DNA of 11,182 nt from Pseudomonadota bacterium (lineage in GTDB: Bacteria; Pseudomonadota; Gammaproteobacteria; Burkholderiales; Burkholderiaceae_E). The stretch covers positions 1 to 11,182 of the forward strand of contig JAEWGX010000046.1 in NCBI GenBank assembly GCA_023388075.1. The letters are read 5' to 3'. The notes beneath the pieces were generated by a model. It was not told where the DNA came from. It worked only from the letters and a program-made list of their open reading frames with translations, and did no database searches. Of this stretch, positions 1-6,432 are shown one piece after another (the first letter of the stretch is position 1; the number at the start of each line of letters is the position of its first letter). A program made the translations under genes and the position numbers.

Positions 1-2
1 AG

Positions 3-806
3 TACGCGCCCATCGGCTTCGTCGGCCTGCTCGCCCCGCAGGCCAACACCGTCGTGGAATCGGAATGCGCGATCCTGTTTCCGCCAGGCGTGGGGCAGTT
101 GGGCGGCCGGCTGACGAGCCCGCGAGCGACGATCGAGGAGCGCCTGGTCGACTACTTCGAGACACTCGAAACTTCGGCGCGGCAGTTCGCCGACGTGCCG
201 CTCGGGGCACTGGGTTTCGCATGTACGGGCTCGTCCTACCTCGCGGGACGCGATCGCGAGGACGACATGCTGCGGCGGTTGGCGCAGCAGCGCGGATGCC
301 ATGTCACGAGCTCCGCCCGATCGGTCGTCGAGGCGCTCCAGGCCATCGACGCCCGGCGCATCGCCCTCGTGTCGCCGTATCCCGAATCACTGACCCGGCA
401 CAGCGTCGGATACTGGGAATCACGCGACTTGGCGGTCGACTCGGTCGTGCGGATCGCGAGCGAGGCGTCCGGCGGGCATCCCGTCTACAGTCTGGGGTCG
501 ACCGCCGTGATGCGCGCCATCGACGGCCTTCGTGGCCGATTCGACGCGGTCGTCCTGCTGGGCACGGGGCTGCCTACCCTGCGGGCGATCCTTGCCACGC
601 CTCGCATCGGTGAGGCGCCGTTGATCTCATGCACCTTCGCGTTGGCGTGGCGATGCTTCCATGCGCTGACCGGGACCGCGCCGTCGGCGGCTTCGCTCCT
701 GGAATGGATCGCGGGGGACGAATGGCGGGTGCGCTACTGGCAGCGCACCCTGCCGGCGCACGACGGCGTCAATGGGCGTGCGGTTGCCCGGTCACGCTCA
801 GCGTAG
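3..806 (+). CDS. Asp/Glu racemase superfamily protein, maleate isomerase / arylmalonate decarboxylase-like (5' end outside window)
   Basis: The reading frame is open from the window edge. A GTG lies at 54, but the upstream codons already encode family sequence (GLLAPQANTVVESE, matching the N-terminal G-x-x-x-P-x-x-N-T-x-x-E signature of maleate isomerases and decarboxylases), so the true start lies before base 1. About 267 residues are visible, near the full family length of 240-270. The first catalytic-cysteine region is present (FACTGSSYL). A helix-turn segment RRIALVSPYPESLT matches the second Rossmann-like half. At the place where the second catalytic cysteine normally lies the sequence reads LLGTGLPTL, so it appears to be missing. 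The later LISCTFALAW matches the family's 'PVxSxxxAxxW' strand. These cytosolic enzymes racemise, isomerise or decarboxylate small dicarboxylic acids without a cofactor; the substrate cannot be told from sequence. The last 38 bases overlap the convergent gene on the other strand. Confidence 0.8.
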   Translation, partial: YAPIGFVGLLAPQANTVVESECAILFPPGVGQLGGRLTSPRATIEERLVDYFETLETSARQFADVPLGALGFACTGSSYLAGRDREDDMLRRLAQQRGCHVTSSARSVVEALQAIDARRIALVSPYPESLTRHSVGYWESRDLAVDSVVRIASEASGGHPVYSLGSTAVMRAIDGLRGRFDAVVLLGTGLPTLRAILATPRIGEAPLISCTFALAWRCFHALTGTAPSAASLLEWIAGDEWRVRYWQRTLPAHDGVNGRAVARSRSA

Positions 807-1524
807 ATCCTTCGCCTTTATGGCCGTCGTGCGCGCCGTGTCCCATCGGCAGCCATGGGGCGGCAACGGTCAGCACGGCGCCGGCGAGCAGGATGGCTCC
901 GGCGGCCTGCCGAGCCCAGGGCTGGCCGGCAAAGCGCACGAGCTGCGGCGCGCCCAGCGCGGTGGCGAGCATGGCAGGCACCGTGCCGAGCCCGAAGGCG
1001 AGCATGGTGGCCGCCGCGAGCAGCGGATCGGCCGCGACGATGGCCAGGAGCAGCACCGAGTAAACGAAGCCACACGGCATCCAGCCCCAGACCATGCCGA
1101 AGGCGAGCGCGCGCGGCAGCGTCGTCACCGGCAGCAGGCGGCGCCCGAGCGGGGCGAGACGTTGCCACAAGGCGCTGCCGGCGCCGAAGCCGGTGTCGCG
1201 CAGCAGCCCGAAGGCGACAGCCGCGGCGGCCAGCAGCGCCACCGCCGCCAGCAGGCGCAGCCCGGTACTCACCGCCGCGAAGTCCATCGCCGCGATCACG
1301 CCGCCAAGCAGGCCGCCGGCGACGAGCCCGGCGATCGCGTACGAGAGGATCCGGCCGGCCTGATAGGCCACCAGCAGCGATACGCGCGGCCGGCCGGAGC
1401 GGCCCCTGGCGGTCGCCATCCCGAGCGCGCCTCCGATGCCGCCGCACATCACGATGCAGTGGCCGCTGGCGGCGAGACCGAGCAGCAGCGCGGCCGGCAG
1501 GGTGACGACGCCGGTGATGCTCAT
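769..1524 (-). CDS. UreH/DsbD_2-like polytopic membrane protein (often annotated TauE/SafE family), last gene of the cco operon
   Basis: A 251-residue hydrophobic protein with about six membrane segments. The N-terminal motif SGHCIVMCGGIGGALG (residues 20-35; Cys23 and Cys27) and the mid-protein motif WGWMPCGFVYS (146-156; Cys151) are typical of the UreH / DsbD transmembrane-like family found beside cbb3 oxidase assembly genes in many proteobacteria. The 'sulfite exporter' label often given to it is not supported by this context. A role in copper or thiol handling for oxidase assembly is an inference. The C-terminal tail after residue 224 is rich in histidine (HGAHDGHK, ending HAH), suggesting metal binding. 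The start ATG at 1524 overlaps the TGA of ccoS (ATGA), indicating translational coupling. The 3' end overlaps the convergent racemase-like gene by 38 bases. No obvious hairpin terminator is seen between the two. Confidence 0.82.
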   Translation of the reverse strand: MSITGVVTLPAALLLGLAASGHCIVMCGGIGGALGMATARGRSGRPRVSLLVAYQAGRILSYAIAGLVAGGLLGGVIAAMDFAAVSTGLRLLAAVALLAAAAVAFGLLRDTGFGAGSALWQRLAPLGRRLLPVTTLPRALAFGMVWGWMPCGFVYSVLLLAIVAADPLLAAATMLAFGLGTVPAMLATALGAPQLVRFAGQPWARQAAGAILLAGAVLTVAAPWLPMGHGAHDGHKGEGSTLSVTGQPHAH

Positions 1525-1811
1525 GCGGGACTCCGGATCGGCTCGCTAGTGGCGGCGGTTTCCCCGGGTGGATCGTCCGCGTCCGTCGGCGCTTCGCCGG
1601 CCAGGGTCGAATCGGCCGCTTCGTCCGCCGGCCTGGCCGGCTGATCCGCCGCGGTCCACGCGTCGGCAACCAGGTCGCTGTCCGCAAGCGGCAGCAGCCC
1701 GGGCGTATCCATGTCGTCGAACTGGTCGTGGTTCACCGCCCAGAAGAACGCGACGGCACCCACCGCCACGAAGAGCAGCGAGACCGGAATGAGCATCAGC
1801 AGCACGCTCAT
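1521..1811 (-). CDS. ccoS: CcoS, cbb3 oxidase maturation protein
   Basis: A 96-residue protein starting MSVLLMLIPVSLLFVAVGAVAFFWAV, a single N-terminal membrane helix (about residues 3-26), followed by the family signature DQFDDMDTPG (29-38). CcoS is needed for heme and copper insertion into the CcoN subunit. The start chosen is the ATG at 1811. It overlaps the ccoI stop codon in the ATGA arrangement and directly precedes the helix; longer in-frame extensions are only shadow of ccoI. CcoS proteins are usually about 45-70 residues. This one carries an extra acidic, Ala/Asp/Glu/Pro-rich tail from about residue 45 to the end, of unknown purpose. Its stop overlaps the start of the next gene. Confidence 0.9.
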   Translation of the reverse strand: MSVLLMLIPVSLLFVAVGAVAFFWAVNHDQFDDMDTPGLLPLADSDLVADAWTAADQPARPADEAADSTLAGEAPTDADDPPGETAATSEPIRSPA

Positions 1812-4348
1812 CGCGTTCCCTCCATGCGGCCGATGCGCATCGCGTTCAGAACGACCATCAGCGAGCTCAGCGACATCCCGATCGCCGCGAGCCACGGGGC
1901 GACCAGGCCGAAGGCGGCGAGCGGCACGGCCGCGAAGTTGTAGGTCATCGCCCAGCGCTGGTTCTGGCGCAGCACCGCCCGGGTGCGACGTACCAGGGCG
2001 GCGGCGTGCGCGACCGCGCCCAGGCTCTCGCCGGCGAGCACGATGTCGCTGCCCGCCTGGGCAAGCTCGGCGCCGCTCGCCATCGCGATCGCGACGTCCG
2101 CCCCGGCCAGCACCGGCGCGTCGTTGACGCCGTCGCCCACCATCACCACTTGCGCGCCGCCGGCGCGCAGCGCGGCCAGCCGGTCGAGCTTGTCCTGCGG
2201 AAGCTGGCGGGCCCGCCACTGCGCGATGCCGACCTCGTCGGCGATGCGCGCGACGCGCGAGGCCGCATCGCCGCTCAGGATCTCCAGCTCCAGGCCGAGT
2301 GCCCGCAGCGCGGCGACGGCCTCCCTGGCCCCGGGGCGCAGGCGCTCGCCAAGCTCGAAGCCGGCCAGAGCCCCGAGCTCGTCGGCCAGCACCACGCAGG
2401 CCTCGAGGCCCGGGGGCACCGGTGCGCCGCGAAGCGCGAAATCCGGGCGCCCCAGCCGCAGCCGCCTGCCGTCGACCGTCGCCTCGAGCCCGGCGCCTGG
2501 AGTCGCGATCAGGTCACGTGCTACGCCGCGTGCCGAAGGCTCCGCCCACGGCATCGGACCGTCCGACGCCTGCTCGGCCACGATCGCCTCGGATGCGGGA
2601 TGGCGGCTTTCCCGGGCGAGGACCGTGGCGGCCCGCAGCGCGGCCTGCCGATCGATGCCTTCACGCGGCAGTTGCACCCGCTGCACGGCAAGGCGGCGGT
2701 CCGTCAGCGTGCCGGTCTTGTCGAAGACGACATGGGTTGCGCCGGCCAGCACATCGATCGCGTCGGGCTTCACCACGAGCGTGCCCCGGCGCGCGAGCAC
2801 CGCGAGCGACCGCGTGATCGCGGCCGGCACCGCGAGCGCGAAGGCGCACGGGCAGGACACCACGAGCACGGCGATCGCCGCGTCGAAGGCGCGCGACGGA
2901 TCGAAGTAGCTCCACGCGAGCGCGGTCAACGCGGTGAGCACGAGGATGCGGGCGACGAAGAAGCCGGCGAGCCGCTCGCCATCCTGGGCGAGCCGCGGAC
3001 GTTGCACCTGAGCGCGCGTGACCAGTCCCACGATCCCGGCGAGCGCGGTGTCGGCGCCTACGCGGGTCACGACCAGCTCTGCCGTCCCACCGGTGACCAG
3101 GCTGCCCGCGATCACGGGATCGCCGCGGCGACGCATGACCGGCTCCGATTCGCCGGTGAGGAGCGACTCGTCCACGCGGCACCACTCGGAGCGCAACTCG
3201 CCGTCCGCCGGCACCGCCTCGCCGATCGCGACGTGCACCCGGTCGCCGGGCGCGAGGTCCGCCGCGGCGATCCGCTCGATCGTGCCGTCCGGGCGACGGC
3301 GGTCCGCTACCGCGGGCGTCAGCCGCGCGATCGCATCGGTCAGGTCGCCGGCGTGGTGGCGGGCGCGCATCTCGACGTAGCGACCGCAGAGCAGGAAGAA
3401 GACGAACATGCTGACCGAGTCGAAGTAGACCTCTGCGCCCCCGCGCATTGCCACGTAGAGGCTGGCGCCGTAGATCGCGGCGATCGCGAGGGCGACCGGC
3501 ACGTCCATGCCGATCCGTCGCGCCGCGAGCGAGCGGACCGCGCCGGCGAAGAACGGCCGTGCGGCATAGAGCACTACCGGGGTTGCCACCAGGAAGCCAA
3601 GCCAGCGAAAGAGCGCCCGGGCCGCGTCGTCCATGGCATCGACCGCGCCGACGTAGAGCGCCGTCGCATACATCATCGACTGCATTGCGCCGAAGCCGGC
3701 AACGAGCAGGCGCTTGAGCGCGTCGCGCGACTCGCGCCGGCGCGCGTCGTCGAGCGCGGTGGGGTCCAGCGGCAGCGGCCGATAGCCGGCGCGGGCGATG
3801 CGCTCGAGCAGGGCCGGGAGCGACGTGCTGCCCGCATCGAAGACGATGCGCGCGCGACGCGCGGTCGCGTTGACCTGCACCGAAGCGACGCCGGGCAGCG
3901 CGCCCACCGCGCGCTCGATCAGCCACACGCAGGCCGCACAGCGCAGGCCGTCGACCAGCAGCATCACCTCGGACAGCCCACCCTCGATCGTCCGCACCAC
4001 GTGGCGCTCGAGATTCGGACCCGACCAGGCCGCGGCGTCCTCGCCGGCAAGCCGGGGCTGGATTCCCGCGGGGGCGAAAGCGAACGGCACGTCGCCGCGG
4101 CCTTGTCGCAATCCCTTTTCCAACGATCCCTTTCCCGGCGAGCGCTCGCGCAGCCGGTAGTAGTCACCAAGCCCGAGTTGCTCGATCCACAGCGCAGCCG
4201 CGCGGCAGCCCTGGCAGCACATCGCGCGCTCGAGTCCGCCGACCACGGCCGAGCACTGTCCCGTTGCCGGCATCGGGTCGCCGCAGTGCCAGCAGGTCGT
4301 CGCCCCGGCCAGGGCGGCTGGTGCGCTGACGCCTGCGACCGCGGTCAC
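1808..4348 (-). CDS. ccoI: CcoI (FixI), copper-exporting P1B-type ATPase for cbb3 oxidase assembly
   Basis: An 846-residue P-type ATPase that moves Cu+ across the inner membrane for the CcoN binuclear centre. In order: an N-terminal Cys-rich metal domain (CWHCG at 19-23, CCQGC at 44-48) typical of CcoI; an HMA domain with GLRCAACVW (135-142, the CxxC pair at 137 and 140); membrane segments; the actuator-domain TGES (398-401); the membrane copper motif CPC (499-501) within VVSCPCAFAL; the phosphorylated Asp543 in DKTGT; the nucleotide-domain HP pair (583-584); GDGVNDAP (738-745); and late membrane motifs YN (803-804) and MSLSS (825-829), as in Cu+ pumps. All key residues are intact. It starts with GTG at 4348, overlapping the ccoH stop (GTGA); no better start lies nearby. 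Its stop overlaps ccoS. Confidence in the CcoI subfamily comes from the N-terminal domain plus operon position. Confidence 0.96.
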   Translation of the reverse strand: MTAVAGVSAPAALAGATTCWHCGDPMPATGQCSAVVGGLERAMCCQGCRAAALWIEQLGLGDYYRLRERSPGKGSLEKGLRQGRGDVPFAFAPAGIQPRLAGEDAAAWSGPNLERHVVRTIEGGLSEVMLLVDGLRCAACVWLIERAVGALPGVASVQVNATARRARIVFDAGSTSLPALLERIARAGYRPLPLDPTALDDARRRESRDALKRLLVAGFGAMQSMMYATALYVGAVDAMDDAARALFRWLGFLVATPVVLYAARPFFAGAVRSLAARRIGMDVPVALAIAAIYGASLYVAMRGGAEVYFDSVSMFVFFLLCGRYVEMRARHHAGDLTDAIARLTPAVADRRRPDGTIERIAAADLAPGDRVHVAIGEAVPADGELRSEWCRVDESLLTGESEPVMRRRGDPVIAGSLVTGGTAELVVTRVGADTALAGIVGLVTRAQVQRPRLAQDGERLAGFFVARILVLTALTALAWSYFDPSRAFDAAIAVLVVSCPCAFALAVPAAITRSLAVLARRGTLVVKPDAIDVLAGATHVVFDKTGTLTDRRLAVQRVQLPREGIDRQAALRAATVLARESRHPASEAIVAEQASDGPMPWAEPSARGVARDLIATPGAGLEATVDGRRLRLGRPDFALRGAPVPPGLEACVVLADELGALAGFELGERLRPGAREAVAALRALGLELEILSGDAASRVARIADEVGIAQWRARQLPQDKLDRLAALRAGGAQVVMVGDGVNDAPVLAGADVAIAMASGAELAQAGSDIVLAGESLGAVAHAAALVRRTRAVLRQNQRWAMTYNFAAVPLAAFGLVAPWLAAIGMSLSSLMVVLNAMRIGRMEGTR

Positions 4349-4545
4349 TGCTGCGCCCGTGAGACCGGCACCCGGAAGAACCGCTCGTGAGTGACGTCGT
4401 CCGACGGATCGGCGGCCTGGACGGCGAGCACGATGGTGACGATGCAGCCGGCGATCGAGGCGAGGAACACCACCAGCGCGAGCCAGACGACCGGCTGGCG
4501 CCAGGGTCCGCCCGGCCGGGCGGCAACGTCACTTGGCCGAGGCAT
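4345..4545 (-). CDS. ccoH: CcoH/FixH-like small membrane protein
   Basis: A 66-residue protein with one membrane helix (WLALVVFLASIAGCIVTIVLAV, about 21-42) and the pattern Trp-x-x-Pro-Val-Val-Trp ahead of it, as in the short FixH/CcoH-like proteins that sit between ccoP/ccoG and ccoI in betaproteobacteria. CcoH associates with CcoP/CcoN and aids or stabilises assembly. The start is the ATG at 4545: a GGAGG ribosome site lies 5 bases upstream, and the upstream in-frame extension is only shadow of ccoP. Classical FixH is about 150 residues with a periplasmic domain; this is the short form, leaving about 24 residues after the helix. It overlaps the end of ccoP by 17 bases, and its TGA overlaps the ccoI GTG start. 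Name assigned mainly by position and helix pattern. Confidence 0.75.
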   Translation of the reverse strand: MPRPSDVAARPGGPWRQPVVWLALVVFLASIAGCIVTIVLAVQAADPSDDVTHERFFRVPVSRAQQ

Positions 4546-5437
4546 CGATTCCTCCGTTGCGCGCGATCCAGGCCGCGATGGCCTTGGCTCCGTCCTCGCC
4601 CAGGCGATCTCGCCAGGCCGGCATGCTGCCGTGGCGACCGCCGCGCACCGTCTTCTCGATGTCGGCGATCGAGCCACCATGGAGCCATACCGAATCGCTC
4701 AGGTTCGGCGCGCCCAGGGCCGGGTTGCCTTTGCCGTCCGGACCGTGACACGCGGCGCACGCCTGGAACACCGGCTTGCCGAGCGCCGCCTTGACCGGAT
4801 CGCGCGCCGTGCCCGACAGGCTCGCGACGTAGTGCGCGACGTTGGTGATGTCCGCGCTCGACAGGACCGTGCCGAACGGCTGCATGACACCTTCGCGTCC
4901 ATCGAGGATGCTCGTCATGACGGCCTCTGGCGTGCCGCCATAGAGCCAGTCGGCATCGAGCAGGTCGGGCGCGCCCATCGAGCTCACGCCGCGTCCGTCT
5001 CGACCGTGGCAGGCCGAGCAGTTGTCCAGGAAGAGCCGCGAGCCGATGCGCACCACGTCCGCATCCGATGCCAGGGCCGTGACCGACGACTGGCGGATGC
5101 GACTCGTGAGGGCCTCGATCCTGGTCTGGTGGGCCGCGATCTCCTGCTGCAGCGCCTGCTCCGAGGTCCAGCCCAGGAGGCCCCGGTGGTTGCCAAGCCC
5201 CGGAAACAGCACCACGTAGACCGCCGCGACGAGGAACGCGCTGAACGAAAGCACCAGCCACCAGCGCGGCAACTGCCTCACGCCCTCGCGGAGGACGCCA
5301 TGCGCCCAGGTATGCGTGGTGGTGCCGTCCGCCCGCGTCGGGATGCGCACCCAGGGCGCCCAGCAGAGCAGGAGGAAGCTGACGAGGAAGGTGACGACCG
5401 CGAGGACGATCACCCAGGTGGACCAGAACGTGCTCAT
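4529..5437 (-). CDS. ccoP: CcoP, diheme cytochrome c subunit of cbb3 oxidase
   Basis: A 302-residue membrane-anchored diheme cytochrome c that passes electrons toward CcoO and CcoN. Two membrane helices lie at about 5-26 and 57-80 (the latter with the typical RQLPRWW entry), joined by a cytoplasmic loop. Next comes FPGLGNHRGLLGWTS, a CcoP hallmark, then two periplasmic cytochrome c domains with CSACH (140-144) and CAACH (227-231). Likely axial methionines are Met185 (GVMQPFG) and Met272 (HGSMPAW). The two-helix form is the one common in beta- and gammaproteobacteria. The start ATG at 5437 overlaps the ccoQ stop (ATGA). The gene order N-O-Q-P is standard, but ccoG, which usually follows ccoP, is not here: ccoH begins inside the ccoP end. 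Confidence 0.96.
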   Translation of the reverse strand: MSTFWSTWVIVLAVVTFLVSFLLLCWAPWVRIPTRADGTTTHTWAHGVLREGVRQLPRWWLVLSFSAFLVAAVYVVLFPGLGNHRGLLGWTSEQALQQEIAAHQTRIEALTSRIRQSSVTALASDADVVRIGSRLFLDNCSACHGRDGRGVSSMGAPDLLDADWLYGGTPEAVMTSILDGREGVMQPFGTVLSSADITNVAHYVASLSGTARDPVKAALGKPVFQACAACHGPDGKGNPALGAPNLSDSVWLHGGSIADIEKTVRGGRHGSMPAWRDRLGEDGAKAIAAWIARNGGIDASAK

Positions 5438-5700
5438 CTATCGGACTCCGGCTTCGACTCCTGCTTCACTTCCTCGCCCGGCGCCCGCCCGTCCGGGACG
5501 TCGGCCTGGCCGCGCCCGGCATGGCCGTGAGCGGCCGCGTCGGGCTTGTGGTGCGTGAGGTCCTCGAGCGGCATGTTGGCAAGGCGATCGAAGGTCCGGC
5601 GGTGGCGCGGCCGCCAGGCCCAGTACCAGATCCCCACGAAGACGATCATCAGGACGACCGTCACCACGCCGTACAGATGCCCCCAGTTGCCAAGGTTCAT
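5434..5700 (-). CDS. ccoQ: CcoQ (FixQ), small membrane subunit of cbb3 oxidase
   Basis: An 88-residue protein with one membrane helix (LYGVVTVVLMIVFVGIWYWA, about 9-28) followed by a WRPRHRRTFDRLANMPLED segment, which matches the CcoQ/FixQ pattern of a helix, a basic stretch, then a small acidic patch. CcoQ stabilises the oxidase and may keep it active when oxygen is present. It is longer than the usual 45-65 residues. The extra tail, from about residue 48, is hydrophilic and rich in His, Glu, Lys and Pro. The start ATG at 5700 overlaps the ccoO stop, and the stop overlaps the ccoP start (both ATGA), so both neighbours are probably translationally coupled. Confidence 0.9.
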   Translation of the reverse strand: MNLGNWGHLYGVVTVVLMIVFVGIWYWAWRPRHRRTFDRLANMPLEDLTHHKPDAAAHGHAGRGQADVPDGRAPGEEVKQESKPESDR

Positions 5701-6380
5701 CTCGCGTCGCTCCCCTGGACCGGCTTCGCTTCCGGCGGCGGCGCGACCTTGTCGTCACCGGGCAGCGGGGCGCTGCTCACGCCGAGCCCCTGCAGGTAGG
5801 CAACCAGGGCGTCCATCGCCGTCTTGCCCTGCAAGGCGGCGGTCGCTCCCTCGATCTCGGCATCGCTGTACGGATCGCCCAGCTTTCGCAGCGTGCGCAT
5901 GCGCGCCTGGATGTCCGCCGCGTCCACGCGCTCGGTCAGCAGCCAGGGGTAGCCCGGCATGTTGGACTCCGGCACGACCTTCTGCGGGTTCTCCAGATGG
6001 ATGCGATGCCAGTGATCCGAGTACTTGCCGCCGACGCGGGCCAGGTCGGGGCCTGTGCGCTTCGATCCCCACTGGAACGGCCGGTCGTAGATCGACTCGC
6101 CCACCACCGAGTGATCGCCGTAGCGCTGGGTCTCGAACCGCTGGGTGCGCACCATCTTCGAATGGCAGGCGTAGCAGCCCTCGCGGACGTAGATGTCCTT
6201 GCCGGCGAGCCGCAGCGGATCGTACGGCTTGACCCCCGGCGCCGGCTTCATGTCGTGCGCATTGGCGAACAGCGGCGTGATCTCGGAGAGTCCCCCGAGC
6301 GACACCATCACCGCGATCAGCACGGCGAGCAGGCCGGCGTGCTTCTCGATCTTCTCGAAATGCTGGTACTTGATTCCCAT
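5697..6380 (-). CDS. ccoO: CcoO, monoheme cytochrome c subunit of cbb3 oxidase
   Basis: A 227-residue membrane-anchored monoheme cytochrome c. The N-terminal KYQHFEKIEKHAGLL leads into one membrane helix (about 15-33) and then the conserved periplasmic LSEITPLF. The heme site is CYACH (69-73) within REGCYACHSKMVRTQ. The segments FQWGSKRTGPDLARVGGKYSD and PESNMPGYPWL (axial Met141) are diagnostic for CcoO. The tail from about residue 202 is Pro/Ala/Asp-rich. The length is close to the usual 200-240. It lies 52 bases after ccoN with only a weak ribosome site (CGGGA about 11 bases before the ATG). Its stop overlaps ccoQ. Confidence 0.96.
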   Translation of the reverse strand: MGIKYQHFEKIEKHAGLLAVLIAVMVSLGGLSEITPLFANAHDMKPAPGVKPYDPLRLAGKDIYVREGCYACHSKMVRTQRFETQRYGDHSVVGESIYDRPFQWGSKRTGPDLARVGGKYSDHWHRIHLENPQKVVPESNMPGYPWLLTERVDAADIQARMRTLRKLGDPYSDAEIEGATAALQGKTAMDALVAYLQGLGVSSAPLPGDDKVAPPPEAKPVQGSDAR

Positions 6381-6432
6381 GAATTGCGTGTCCCGGCGAA
6401 TGCGATAGGAGGCCTGGTTCGAAGACGGCGAT

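Noticed and set aside
54..806. GTG at 54 as the true start of the racemase-like gene
   Set aside because: Family-specific sequence continues upstream of it to the window edge.
2006..4390. 794-codon open frame on the plus strand opposite ccoI
   Set aside because: It is antisense shadow of the strongly supported ccoI, has Arg/Ala/His-rich composition without any recognisable domain, and arises from the GC-rich third positions.
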